A stretch of DNA of 64,000 nt from Sipunculus nudus. Its lineage: Eukaryota; Annelida; Sipuncula; Golfingiida; Sipunculidae. This document shows, piece after piece, positions 1-11,260 of the stretch. A program made the translations under genes and the position numbers. Position 1 is the first letter of the stretch; each line of letters begins with the position of its first letter. The notes beneath the pieces were generated by a model that ran no database searches, was not told the DNA's origin, and was given only the letters and a program-made list of their open reading frames with translations. The DNA lies in the NCBI GenBank assembly GCA_026874595.1, contig CM049310.1, forward strand, positions 53,759,058-53,823,057, given 5' to 3'.

Positions 1-94
1 TTAAAATCACCCTCGCTAACGGACACCAAAACGGCAACCTTGGCCGGTGGCAAGAAATATACACTGGTAACTAGTATTATGTTCTGCTTCAAGT

Positions 95-775
95 AAGCCT
101 CTCACCACTCAAAACTCTTTCAATTATATAGCGTTCAAAATAAGGCGTTTTGTCCATAGGCCTTAGAAAATAATATACAGCGACCTTTAATTAAGGGATT
201 ATCATAAAATTTTACCAAGAACTCCCTAGATGCTAAGTTTTATGTCCAACTGCTACGATTTGTGTTTGGCTAACTAAATGCTTTCTAGCTAAATGTCTTC
301 GGCCTGTCTCAGGGACTATAAGCGGTTACCGAATATATGTCACCTACCTTATTTTAGGTTTCTAAGGAGATGTGCCCAGAAACTCCCTGGATGCTGCGTT
401 AAAAAATGCCATGCCTTACAGGTACGATTTGTGCCCCATCTGACAATCATGATGCTCATATGACATGTTTTTCCTATAGGTCGCTGAATATAGGTCACGT
501 TGACCTAATTTCATGTTCCAAGGACCATTTCCAAGGACCACCGAGACTGTTACGTTAGAAGATTCTAGGCCTATTGGATGCAATTTGTGCCTCCTCTGAC
601 TGTCTGGGTGCTCAAAATGTTTTCGGTCCATAGGTCGCAGAATATAGGCCATCATGACCTTATTTCAGGATTCCAAGGAGATTTTAATAGGACCTCCCTA
701 AATGTACAGTTAGGAGTTTCTAGGTCTAACGGTTACGATTTGTGCCCCGTTAATGGACGGACGGCCGGACGGATG
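95..775. repeat. Divergent tandem array, period about 157-161 bp, four units
   Basis: Four diverged units can be followed by two landmarks. One is a 'CCTATAGGTCGC-GAATATAGG' type segment near 155, 312, 473 and 629. The other is 'ACGATTTGTG' near 254, 424, 581 (as CAATTTGTG) and 735. Within each unit come a GACCT..TATTT segment, a CAAGGA segment and a CTCCCTAGATG-like segment in the same order. The array ends in a short GGAC-rich run (about 753-775). No open frame persists. It may be part of a dispersed mollusc-type repeat, but the family was not identified. Confidence 0.6.
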
Positions 776-1304
776 AAGGGAAAGAGGTGATCGCAATAGC
801 TCAGATGACTTACAGTCAGCTGAGCTAATAATGAAACATTTTGTTTTTATTTGAACCATGAAACGTCTTTCTCCTTTTTAAGAGTGCGTTCCTTTACTTT
901 TAGAGCTAAAGATAAGACATAACGATATAACTAATTCACTCGTCGGATCCATGGATACACTATTGAGACACAGAAACAGTCAAATGTCACCATACATGCA
1001 ATATAGTCTATCTCTAAATATAAATAATGCTCTCGCCAGGTATTAAGTATTAACTAGATGCAGCTGTAAAAAAAATCCACGGTTCTATATGATAAGTAAT
1101 TTTGTAATGAGCTGGTGGGACTGAATGTTGCATATTTTGTTGTTGCTGCGTTTTGTGGGGACTGTTGTTAATAATATAAAAATCACATGTGCTAGGATTC
1201 TCCAGGAAACCCACTCCCCAAAAAAATTCAGCAAAGAATGGCAAATTCAAGAAAGTAAACAAAGAAGTAGACGTGATTCAGAGTGATGGCGATTGTATAT
1301 ATAT
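776..1304. other. Intergenic, nothing recognised
   Basis: AT-rich unique sequence with only short open frames in several directions. The left target duplication (atat, 1301-1304) of the adjoining solo LTR ends it. Confidence 0.5.
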
Positions 1305-2186
1305 TGTTACGGAACCAAACAACAACAGATCACGTCGTCGTGACGAGCATAAATTTTGTTATGGAGATAAAAAATCAGATTCTGTAACACTATAGACAGC
1401 GTGAAATGTCTAGGGGAACGAATGAAGAAGTCGGTGTTTTTTTGTCAAAAAATAATTATTATTTATTCTTAAAACAACCCTAACATTACAATACACTAAA
1501 TCAATACAATTACATAGTATAACAACAGTACAACAGCAAATTAATACAGATAAACAGTTTAATAAATAAAGTGTACAGTTCCCGGATACCACCACTGTCA
1601 AAGCGACATCAAATCCTTTAAAACGTTTAATCCAGATGAACAGTTCACATACATCTTTTCAAAGAAAGTCCAATTCAATCACAAAATGGATCTGTTGTAA
1701 TCAAAAAGTGAAGTTCTTGTAATAATCCCGAAAGCAAACTGGAGACAGGCCACACTAAATCTGCATAGAGTTTGTAGAATCCCTTACACTGCTGCACTAA
1801 TCGGATAGGTCCAAAACTGACTCATTCTCTTTCGTGTCCGCTTGAATATTTCTCTCTCCTCTCTCCACGGCTCCAAAACACAGCCCCTCTTTGTAACTTT
1901 TCATCCGAAAATTCTGTAAACTTCTATTTCGCGAAAAAATCGAAAGAACCCAACAATACATAATACACACGCCCCAAGAACATTACAAGACACGCGCTCA
2001 TAGAGCGCGACCCGCCAAGAAAGTTCCAGATCAGCATGAGTGCTGTGTTTCTACACGTCAGAGTTCAACCAATGCGGATTACACCGAGCCTGCAACACCC
2101 GGTCAGGTGTGGTTGCTACAGCAACGAGCCACGCCCGCGCCACACGAATCAAGTGTCAACAACACATGTAACAGACATCTGTAACA
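1305..2186 (-). mobile_element. Solo LTR (882 bp), older minus-strand copy
   Basis: Read on the minus strand the element starts TGTTACAGATGTCTG and ends GGTTCCGTAACA, the TG...CA form of a retrotransposon LTR. It is flanked by an exact 4-bp duplication, atat at 1301-1304 and at 2187-2190, so it is a separate insertion. Its whole length is homologous, in inverted orientation, to 3189-4004. Shared landmarks are the GGGGCTGTGTTTT segment, the ATTCAAGCGGACAC segment and CAGTGGTGGTATCC. The TATA box seen in the other copy has decayed here to TTACAAAG. No internal retroelement genes lie on either side. The superfamily is not determined; a 4-bp duplication suits Ty3/Gypsy-like elements. Confidence 0.8.
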
Positions 2187-3188
2187 ATATGCTATCTATA
2201 GTGTAAAGGTAAGTTGAAAAAATAATATGACTGTATGTTAAAAATGAAATTTAATAAAAGATAATTTTTATAAATTGAAGCTCAAAGGACATCACGTTAA
2301 AAAAAATGATGTTTTAGTTGTCATTTGTGGAAGTCTTGGGTATGATAACAAACACATATATGTCATTGAAGACTCTTGCACGCGAAAATGCAACTAAAAG
2401 CTGCCAGTGTGGAAGGATAGACTCAGGCAAACAGACTCCATCAGTATTAAATGCTTGTCCTGAGCTCTGTTGATTGTCATCAGATTGATCTGAAACTGAT
2501 GATGCTCCAAGATTAACATCAGGTTTATATCTTTCGTAGCAAGTCAGTGGCAAAGAAGTAACTTCAGCTTTGATTCGTTCCTCTGTCTAAAGTAAAATTA
2601 ACACAGAGGCATAGCGTAAAACCGTATGAACAATCAATTAAATTTTGAGTTTATTAAATTCGACAAAATATAGTATTAAATTATATACCATTATTACAAA
2701 AGAATAGTATTAAATTCGACAAAATAGTTTTTATATACCATTATTACAAAAGAATACTTTGAATTACTTTGTCCCCATGTAGAAGCCGCCCATTCGTATG
2801 CGTTTGTTCTGCCACTCGCCTATTGGCGGGTCACTGAAGCGTGACAGTGTTTATATGTTATATTTGTACACTTGAACACATAACTAATCAGGAGATTCTG
2901 CTAGAGATTTTTAGGCTCCGACTGCAGAAGTTTGCTTATAGAATCCACATCAGTTTTAAAATGTACTGTAAATATATTTTCATGTATCAAAGTCCCTGGA
3001 GATAGCGGATCCTAAAAAAATATGTGTGCATCCACTGCCCCCCCCCCAACTGTGTTTACATTTTGGGGCTTTGAACAACCTTTTTTCATAACCATGGTTT
3101 CAACCCATAAATTGGATGAAATATTGATACAATGGTTATAATTGGAAAATATTTATGAGTGTAAAGAAATCAACATACCTGTACACCC
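2187..3188. other. Spacer between the two solo LTRs
   Basis: About 1 kb separating two oppositely oriented solo LTRs. Part of it (about 2641-2760) holds a short direct duplication containing 'TATATACCATTATTACAAAA' (2685-2704 and again near 2734). A C-run lies near 3040-3049. The only coding candidate is the minus-strand exon-like frame at 2314-2586, listed separately. The spacer shows no reverse transcriptase or integrase frame, so it is not the body of an LTR element. Confidence 0.5.
2314..2586 (-). CDS. Possible terminal coding exon of unknown gene (hypothetical)
   Basis: On the minus strand an acceptor-like TTTTACTTTAG ends at 2587 and is followed by an open frame of about 90 codons ending in TAA at 2314. 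The peptide has a hydrophilic start (TEERIKAEV), a Ser/Asp/Gln-rich linker (SSVSDQSDDNQQSSGQ) and a hydrophobic, aromatic end (ILPHWQLLVAF..DIYVFVIIPK). No family is recognised. It lies between two solo LTRs and no partner exon was found, so it may be the remnant of a mobile element or a chance frame. Confidence 0.2.
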   Translation of the reverse strand, partial: TEERIKAEVTSLPLTCYERYKPDVNLGASSVSDQSDDNQQSSGQAFNTDGVCLPESILPHWQLLVAFSRARVFNDIYVFVIIPKTSTNDN

Positions 3189-4004
3189 TGTTACAGATGT
3201 CTGTGTGCAGGGATGTTCCATGTGTTGTTGGCATTTGGTTCGTGTAGCACGCTTAGCTCGTTTTCATGAAAGCATCGCCTGGCCGAGCTGGGTCGGCCCA
3301 CGTATGAACCCTGACATGTACAAACACAGCGTTCTTGTTCTAGATGTTTCCTGTAACGTGTGTGTACTGTGTATTATGTTAGATTCTTTGGATTGTTCGG
3401 GAAGTGGAAAGTTCTCGGCTTTGGTGAGAAGTTATAAATAGGGGGCTGTGTTTTAGAGCCGGAGTGAGAGGTGAGAGAATATTCAAGCGGACACAGAAGA
3501 GTGGACCTTTTCCTATAATTGCGGAAGTTACAGCTTTTCTTCTAAATTTGTGACGGATTTTATATAGTCTCCAGTTTGCTATTCGGATCACTGCCAGGAT
3601 TTAACTTTGGATTACAGTAGGATGATTTTGTGATTACATTGGACTGTTATTCTCTGAGAAGATTTATGTGAACTGTTCATCTGGGTTGTACATTATAAAG
3701 GACTTGTTATCGCTGTGACAGTGGTGGTATCCAGGTACTGTACACTTTATTTATATACTTGTATTGATTTGCTGTTGTACTCTTGTTATACTGTGAAATT
3801 GTATTGATTTAGTGTATTGTAATGTAAGGATTGTTTTAAGAATAAGATTGTAATTATTTGTTAACAAAAAAAACACTGACTTCTTTGTTCATTCCCCTAG
3901 ACATTCCACGCTGCCTAGTGTTACAGAATCTGATTTTTTTATCTCCATTACAAAATTTATGTTTGTCACAACTACGTGATCAGTTGATATTAGGTTCCGT
4001 AACA
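3189..4004 (+). mobile_element. Solo LTR (816 bp) with recognisable promoter
   Basis: It begins TGTTACAGATGTCTG and ends GGTTCCGTAACA. It is flanked by a perfect 4-bp duplication, accc at 3185-3188 and 4005-4008. TATAAATA at 3433-3440 followed by GGGGGCTGTGTTTTAGAG looks like the U3/R boundary and fixes the orientation as plus. It is the inverted relative of 1305-2186. The different flanking duplications show two independent insertions, each later reduced to one LTR by recombination between its two LTRs. No primer binding site or gag-pol remains. Confidence 0.82.
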
Positions 4005-4008
4005 ACCC

Positions 4009-5559
4009 ATAAAGTCAAATGGTAGTATTGTAACTGGTCGTAATGTTAACCCAACTGAAAAGCCTTTAACATTGAAAGCGGGGTCATGTGGACTTCGTTT
4101 TGAATTAAAGAGCTTGACTTCCTGTTGAGGAAAGTTTTGGGATCAATAGGGAATAGAGTGGACCAGTGCTCGCGAATTACACAATACGCTCTGTGGCCAG
4201 TGAGCTCGAAATGCAGGAAAATCCCCAAGGCGCCTCTCGAAAAACACGTGGTAGGCGTGGAGGACCTGGCAGCACATAAGAAATAGGGGCACCAAGTAGA
4301 GGAATATTAAAATAATTATTAATTATATAAATTGGGTATAATCTGGCAAAATATTCATCTGTATTATTTATAAAGATATTAGATATTATTGTTATCTATA
4401 ATTTTCCCATTTAAATAGGAACCGACCGCCAATAAATACAAAGCAAAACCATTCATATATATAGGGACAGGGTTTTCTATAACCGAGACTGGTTTTGCAT
4501 TTTCGCGTGGGGCAAACTTCCAATAATCCGTTTCGCCGATGCGGAGAGAATATGGATGTAGTATTCATTTTGAGGAAGCAAAACAGACCAGATGCTATTC
4601 GTTCAATGAATACAGATGCGTTGTAGGAACTGCCAACCTGTTTAATTCGAGAAAAAAACACAATATAACATTTTGTTCAGGCTTACTAGAAGTCAAAATG
4701 AGAAACATATATGACCAAAACCAAACATTTCCACCATGGCAGAGATAATTAGTACAATTTCACTTCCGTTTTTGCTTTTAAAGGACCACCTGGCTGTTAT
4801 AGGGCAATGCCATCGTATATAGCATGAAGACATTAAAAGCGAGGACCTTTAGGTATCCAAAACTCTGACAATAGAATTTGGTCAGTAACTGGAAACATAA
4901 GACAGAGAAACATAAAAAAAGATAATCAACGAACATCACCATGACAAACATAATTAGTTCAATTCCACTTTCACTTTATCACTAAGAAGGTACACTCAGC
5001 GCATGCGCCGCATTCGTTTTTTTCTGCCAAGTGAAGATGTCGATGTACTAGTATATCACTGCATATTTAAAATACTTAAGGAATTTTAATAACTGGGTTA
5101 AAGAAGCTTTACATATTATCAGGATTTCAATATAAATGATTCGTGAGAGCTCATTTGAGTGGTACGTGGTTATTTCATTCAGTGCAGCTCTCTATAACAC
5201 GCGTGCACTGTCATTAAATAAGGATCTTGTATTATAAGTGTATTCTTCGGGAATAAGTCCTTGCCAAACGTAAAATTTAAAGCTGCAAGAAAAATTATTA
5301 CCATGCAGTCGCTGCCCATAATGATTTAAAATAGTGTAAGCAGTTTTGGTAAATATTAGCCACGGTTTTAAACAATATAGAAACGACAGAAACCTGAACG
5401 GTAAAAGTTTTAGACTCAAAATGTTTCTTTTTAATAACTTGCCTTTCCAGGTTAAAAAAAGTTGGATGTATGAGCAAGGATTTTCTTATTACTCATAATC
5501 ATCTCGACCAACAGTTGTCATTCAATTCGCCATGAATTCGAAGTTAGAGCGTGCGCTCG
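4009..5559. other. Intergenic, nothing recognised
   Basis: AT-rich sequence with scattered short open frames in all directions and no repeat structure I can define. No splice-flanked coding segment or RNA gene was seen. Confidence 0.4.
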
Positions 5560-5950
5560 GCTTATAATTACACTTTGATTACGGAAAGAAGTACGCGTTC
5601 ATTGGCCGTCGTCTGGACTGCATACACGTCGCCTGGCAGCGCAACGTGACTGCCAGCAGAATGGGAACTCCTGAGTCGTGACTTGGTTTTTTGCTGCGGA
5701 TTGCGCGGGCACCTGAGCTGATCAGAGGCCCGCCAATGCGAACTGGAGATTAGATGCTTTGTGCATCGTGACTTGCAGACAAAAGCTGTGTAACCAGAGG
5801 CTGGGGAGGACCATGCGCCAGTCCAGGTTAACAATGGCGAGGAGACAATCAGGGTCGGTGTGGGGCTGATCAATTTACCTCGCGCCGTCCGCTCCTGGCG
5901 CTCAACCGGACTGATTGCCAAGTCGACTGCCACCAGTATATTCATGACGT
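5560..5950. other. Unique GC-rich island upstream of the gene
   Basis: A sharply bounded block of clearly higher GC content than its surroundings, without tandem or terminal repeats. It is immediately followed by an (AT)n tract. The minus strand is open for 125 codons, but the frame has no recognisable domain and such open length is expected in GC-rich DNA. It lies about 20.8 kb upstream of exon 1a. A regulatory element, a CpG-rich promoter of something else and a non-coding remnant are all possible. Confidence 0.3.
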
Positions 5951-5958
5951 GATGTCCA

Positions 5959-5960
<2 letters not shown>

Positions 5961-6015
<55 letters not shown>
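5961..6015. repeat. (AT)n microsatellite
   Basis: Uninterrupted TA dinucleotides over about 55 bp. Confidence 0.95.
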
Positions 6016-6019
<4 letters not shown>

Positions 6020-8018
6020 CGCTGTTGATTTGATATACATTTTTTTTCCTTTATTGCATCCATGCAAAATTTAGTCATCTGATGATTCATTGAATTCTTG
6101 CTGTCCGGTCCTCTTATTATTCCATTTTCAATGTCTGAAATCTGAATGGTGGTATCGGTTAGCCATTCGCTTATGATTTGTCAAAAGCACGGTTACTTGA
6201 ATGTCTTTTATTGCTTCTGCTGAAGGTATTTTTTACAAATCGGATTTTGACGACAGTTTTTTTTTTTTTTTTTTTTTTGTCTTTTTACATGTATATGTAT
6301 CTTCTCCCGAGCGATAACATGCAGTCTTCCACTTAAAGATATATTTATCACAGTGCATCTATTCCGTAAAACTTTGTTTGCAACACTATGTTGTATTGGT
6401 CTCCCCAGACTTCAACATTTTAAAAAAAATTTCTTTAATCGTGCCAGTATATTTACCTCGAGTAGCATTCATAGCTGAATACATGAACAACTGAATTTTT
6501 AAAATTCATAGATTTTCTTTCCTATTTATTCGAATGCACAATGTTTAGTTTTCGTCATTTTCTCCTAAAAATTGGTGATAAGACTGATACAGTCAACACA
6601 GCGTCATGATAGTGCAGACCTTTATATGAATCTTAACACATGAACTGTGTCTGCTTGATGCTATGATCGAATTGGTAACTTAACTTTAAAAAAATTAAAT
6701 CCGATTTATTTTGAATACACATAAGTTGCCTTGCAGAACCTTGGTGCCAGATGAAAGGCATGCCAGCTGTCAATAACATGGCCTTATTTATTAAAACAAA
6801 TCATGCCGCACTGGTCGCCCTTTACACATACAGTAAAGGTTTACCTGTAAAGGCCTGCCTCTGTAGGTGCGTTTTATTAAGTATGATAGCAATTAGCAAA
6901 AGTTTTATATTAATGTAAACATTTCAGGTACAGGCAGTTGTTCTTGTCAGTTACGAACATGGATTATATGTGGGTGAGCGGTTATCCCTCAGTAAAATTA
7001 TAGAAAGAAGTATGATTAAATTTTAAAAGGCCCTTCTCATGGCTGTCTGTCTGTTTTTTATTAAAAGCTAGTCCAAAAATAAGTCTTTTTGATGTTAGGT
7101 ACCAACCTTAATAATGTGCTTGATACATTAGACATTACCATGGTAGATATTATAATGATTTGTGTAAAACTGAGTTAGTACCAAGACCTGTATTGCCTTA
7201 GTCCATTTCATGGGCATCAGGACGTTCCTGGATGTTTGTCTACTGATGATTTTCCACACACAGTAAGTTCAAATGAACATTTTATCTGCTAAGAGGCCAA
7301 TGTATGAAATGTATGAAAAAGATATTGACATACCTGTACTTTAAACATCCGGCAGTTTACACAACGGGCCAGATGTTTATAGTTGAAAACAGACGTAAGT
7401 CCCCATTTAAAGACGACCAGTCGTTACTTCAGGTGTACTCCCAGACAGACACAGGTGGAGGCCAAATTGCACTTGATCAGACCTGTTTTTAATTGCTGGA
7501 TCAGTTTTGATACGCCCCTCTTTTTTTAAAGTCAACAAAGGAGCTATAATGAGACCAGATGGACCTGTGATTCGCCTGACATGAAAAAAATTAAAGAACT
7601 TTCCTTCAGTTACATCGATTATGAGGTTTATTAAAGGTTGAAGCATATCTAAAACGGGAAAGACCACTATGTGTACCGTTATGTGGCAGTTGGTGATAAT
7701 TGTTGAACTGTTATTTTGTTTTAATATTATTTATCTTTTAGCCAAGGGAACACCCCCGTAAGTCATAACTCTTATTAAATATTGACACTAGAAGTGGTAC
7801 CATGTGGCTATTTAGAAACTGGACCAGTTTGGAAAGCCAAGGCTATAGGGCAGGTGTGTAAAACGAATAAATCTCTCTATCTCATAAAGTGCTAAATTAT
7901 CATCCTATATTCATCAAACAAGTTTTCTCATTAATTTAAATTTAAAGTGTCTTCATTTAAAAATATATTATGTAAGAAACAACTGATGAAGCAAGTTGTA
8001 TGTCATCTCGTCGTAGGC
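6016..8018. other. Intergenic; poly-T tract, no gene seen
   Basis: AT-rich unique sequence. It contains a 22-base T run (6257-6278) and, near 6820-6860, two nearby copies of CCTTTAC/GTAAAGG words forming a small palindromic patch. Open frames are short and look random. Confidence 0.4.
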
Positions 8019-8022
8019 TATA

Positions 8023-8064
<42 letters not shown>

Positions 8065-8100
8065 ATTATATGTATATGTATATATATATATGCGTATATA
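8019..8100. repeat. Interrupted (TA)n microsatellite
   Basis: Mostly TA dinucleotides with short GTA/TGTA interruptions. It directly abuts the MITE fragment at 8103. Confidence 0.9.
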
Positions 8101-8102
8101 CT

Positions 8103-8170
8103 CAGTAGAACCTCTCCTAGTGGGCACCTCATTAAAGTGAGCACCTCCATATAGTGGGCAGTTTTGACAT
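8103..8170 (+). mobile_element. Left end of a CAGTAGAACCTC-type DNA element (fragment)
   Basis: The start CAGTAGAACCTCTCCTAG resembles the left termini of the complete MITEs at 9846 and 20061 (CAGTGGAACC and CAGTGAAACC). The internal motif GGGCACCTC / GAGCACCTC is repeated. No matching right end is visible, so the copy is truncated or decayed. Confidence 0.45.
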
Positions 8171-8689
8171 TCCCGTATTTTCTCCTCCTAATTATTAATC
8201 ATGCGTTCATTTGAAATTTGGATTTGAAATAAAAATTACATGTATATGTCTTTCTATAAACATGTATACATATAAGAAAGTTAATCATGACATGCAGACT
8301 ATAATTAAAGAAATGGGAGTACCGCACTCGCGGTGCTTCAAATTGCTAATAACTACATATTGCTGTTTCTATTTTTAGTTGTAAAGTGGCTCATTTTCTC
8401 GTCTGGAGACAAATGAAGACAACTGAACTGTCTTATATAGTAGTAATTACAGCACGGTAACAACACGCACAATTCTCTGTATCAAACGATGACGAAAAGG
8501 TAGGAATTAGAATATTTGTTACATTCAGTGGAGGTTGGTTGTGGGTATTTCAAGACTATCAAAATTCACCAGAACGACTTCATAAGTAAAACTGATATTT
8601 TACTAACACTGTTTGGGAAACTTCTGTAATCTGCGGATGAGGGTTCGGGTTCATCCCCAGCTAGAGCTTTCTTCCGGTTTCTACTCGTA
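8171..8689. other. Intergenic, nothing recognised
   Basis: AT-rich sequence without a gene, repeat or RNA signature that I can support. Confidence 0.4.
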
Positions 8690-9254
8690 AAGCCTCGGTC
8701 ACAACCGGGATACGGTCGCCGTACGGCAAGTTTTTTGGGCTATTCCGTGCGGGCAGACGCACGGCAACCGTGCGTTTTTTAAAGGCCGCAGGGACTCCGC
8801 AACGACCGTAACTGACATTAGCGCAAGCGCTTAAGTTGATGCGGCGGCCGTGCGTCAGGCAGCCACCTACGGGCTCCGTACGGGCACCGTACAGTAGACG
8901 TACGGAGGTCGTAGGATACCCGTGCCATTTTTAACGCCAACTCGGCTACCCGAGAGACGTACTGCGTACCTGCGGCTGTTGTAAGGGGACTTTGCGGCTT
9001 CCACAAGGTTAGCTTGAGGCGTCCGCAGGGTTAGCTTACTTTACCGTGCGAAGGCCGTGAGAATGCAAAAGACACCGTGCCGTTTCCGTACGTCGGCCGC
9101 ATAAGTATTCCTGCGGTTTCAAAAACCGAATGGTGATATACGATGTGCGGTGGCCGCAGCGGGTTGTGACCGAGGCTTAAGTATTTCTGCGGTCCCAAAA
9201 GCCGTGCGGTACTCTACGGTGTGCGGTAACCGCAGCGGGTTGTGACCGAGGCTT
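8690..9254. mobile_element. CpG-rich terminal-inverted-repeat element with duplicated right end
   Basis: The left end AAGCCTCGGTCACAACC (8690-8706) is matched in inverse by GGTTGTGACCGAGGCTT ending at 9178, and again by a second copy ending at 9254. The last about 76 bp are therefore present twice in diverged form (9103-9178 and 9179-9254). The interior is strikingly rich in CpG and in CGTACGG / CCGTACG / CCGTGCG words, unlike the AT-rich surroundings. No transposase frame is present. This is a non-autonomous DNA element of unknown superfamily. Confidence 0.65.
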
Positions 9255-9845
9255 AAGATACGGATCTGATGGCCACTGAACTGTCCGCAGAATATCCCAC
9301 CTTGAGACTATCAACGGATTGCTTTCTTGTCGTATTTCCGTGTCCTTATCAATTCCTGACCTCGAAACACTTTGAAACCGCTCATGGGGACTGCCATTTT
9401 GCATACAGACTAATGTCCAGATTTCGCAAGTCGCGAATTTAGGGTACACCACTGGTTTGATTATAAATACTGGGTGAGCATTGGGCCACTATGAAGTCTA
9501 AATACCCTGTTATTGGGCCACTATGAAGTCTAAAAACCCTCCACCATCCTTCAAGACAATTTTCCTTCAAGCAAAGACAGATTACCATCCGAACAAAAGC
9601 ACGTCCATACCCTTCGAACGCACTGGTTTTTCTATCGCACTTCCCGGCACCATGTACGTTATCCTTACCCCCGCTAACCACTCCAAACTACAGAGTTTGT
9701 TAACGCTTTCAACAGTCTCATTGTTCTGACGAAGACTGCAGGGGTAGCAGAAAATTTAGCACCAGTTCTTATGTTATCTTCATAATGTGATTGATTAAAT
9801 GTTGACTCCGATGTCTCTCCTCGGCCTATGTACATTAATTATATA
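9255..9845. other. Intergenic with a 32-bp tandem duplication
   Basis: A segment starting ATTGGGCCACTATGAAG at 9480 is repeated 32 bp later at 9512. Minus-strand open frames across 9177-9681 have no recognisable domain and no splice signals that I trust. Confidence 0.4.
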
Positions 9846-10001
9846 CAGTGGAACCACACAAATACGACCACGTTTGGGACTGGCCAAAGTGGTCGTAATT
9901 TGGGGTTGGTCGTATTCGATTGTATATACGGGACAAGGAAAAGTGGTCGTAATTGTGGGTCGGTCGCAATTGCGGGTTGGTCGCAAGGGGGGGTTCCACT
10001 G
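9846..10001. mobile_element. MITE, 156 bp, TA target site
   Basis: The termini CAGTGGAACC (9846) and GGTTCCACTG (10001) are inverted repeats and lie between TA dinucleotides. Just inside both ends sit CGACC / GGTCG words, and the body repeats GTGGTCGTAATT and GGTCGCAATTGCGGG. The TA duplication and CAGTGG end suit the Tc1/mariner-pogo group; that assignment is inferred. A close relative starts at 18113. No coding capacity. Confidence 0.75.
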
Positions 10002-11260
10002 TATATATGTGTGTGTGTTTGTGTGTGTGTGTATTTTCCCTTAAACTATAATGGTATTTGCTGATATTTTTCTAAAACCGTTTAAAGCCGTTGCACCGGG
10101 CGCAATCAGTGGCCAAAACAACAAAGCGCCTACGCTACCTAGTGGCAGTACCGCACAACTTCACAAATCAAGTTTATTTAAGCTTCCATCCGGTGTTTCT
10201 GCTATTTTTCTTCTTTTACACCTCACCATCTTAGAGACTTAAGAAATATGATTTAGTAAAATATGGTGAAAGACATATACAGAGCTTTACAAACTTTGCT
10301 TGTTCATTCTAACGTGGTGACTCTGACCAATTATAAAATTGTTGAACACATTATACAATATTTGTGGTACATATAAAAACGAAAGTAAACCAAAGGTGGC
10401 TTTGATTTCCTTCTTCAGATAAAAAAAATGGAAAGCTCATGCACGCAAAACTTTATATACTCACAACGAAAACTTAGTACTTTATCTTAATCTTTACAGA
10501 CTAGATTAATCTACCAACCAGTAGTAATTCGATTAAAAAACCCTGTTGTTTGAATGACGGTGGAGCGACCTGTGTATAAATAACACGAAACAAGATATTT
10601 CTTTATCGTTTCTAATATAATATTTAATACAGGGTAATTGAATATCAAAAAGCCCACCCGGGACACAATTTGCATTCTGATAAACCTACTGCGAAAAAGA
10701 AATAGTGATTTGTCCATATAATGGTTGGTTTTTTTTCATGGACAGCCATTCATCAGTCATAAAATTAAGATGGTTAACGTTTTATGGGGAAAATTAAATT
10801 ACACGCACACCATCACAGCCTATAACACAATCCGCCTCGGGGTATCATATAAGGTGTGCATTTTATACGGTAGTAAAAGCATGACAACGGGTATGGAATT
10901 AAAGTAAACATGGAAAATTAAAATCTGTATTTAGAATTAACTATTATCATTCATACTACAGCGTATTTTGTGCACGTCATCACTTTATCATTGTATATTG
11001 CTTAAAGTGTCACGATCCACGGTTAAAATAGGCAGGCCGTATATTAAAATTGTTCCTGCTACAAACTGATTAAATTTTTTATATTGATTTTATATTGACC
11101 GTGATACACGCTGTAATTACCACAACCACTGAGAGAATAAGTAAACTTAAGTTTACTATGACCAAGTTCTGACAGCACGTCAGTGGTAATAGCCCTGAAA
11201 AAAAAACGACTTTCCGTGCATGGGCGTCATTAAGCTTCATTATTTGCCTGAAGAGTTTCA
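10002..11260. other. Intergenic, nothing recognised
   Basis: A short GT-rich run (about 10005-10032) follows the MITE. The rest is AT-rich unique DNA with only short unrelated open frames. Confidence 0.4.

Noticed and set aside
1305-4004. A single fold-back transposon with 0.8-kb inverted termini
   Set aside because: Each arm has complete TG...CA ends and its own different 4-bp target duplication, so two independent solo LTRs explain it better.
5568-5945. 125-codon minus-strand frame
   Set aside because: It lies in a GC-rich island where stop codons are rare, with no recognisable domain or codon pattern.
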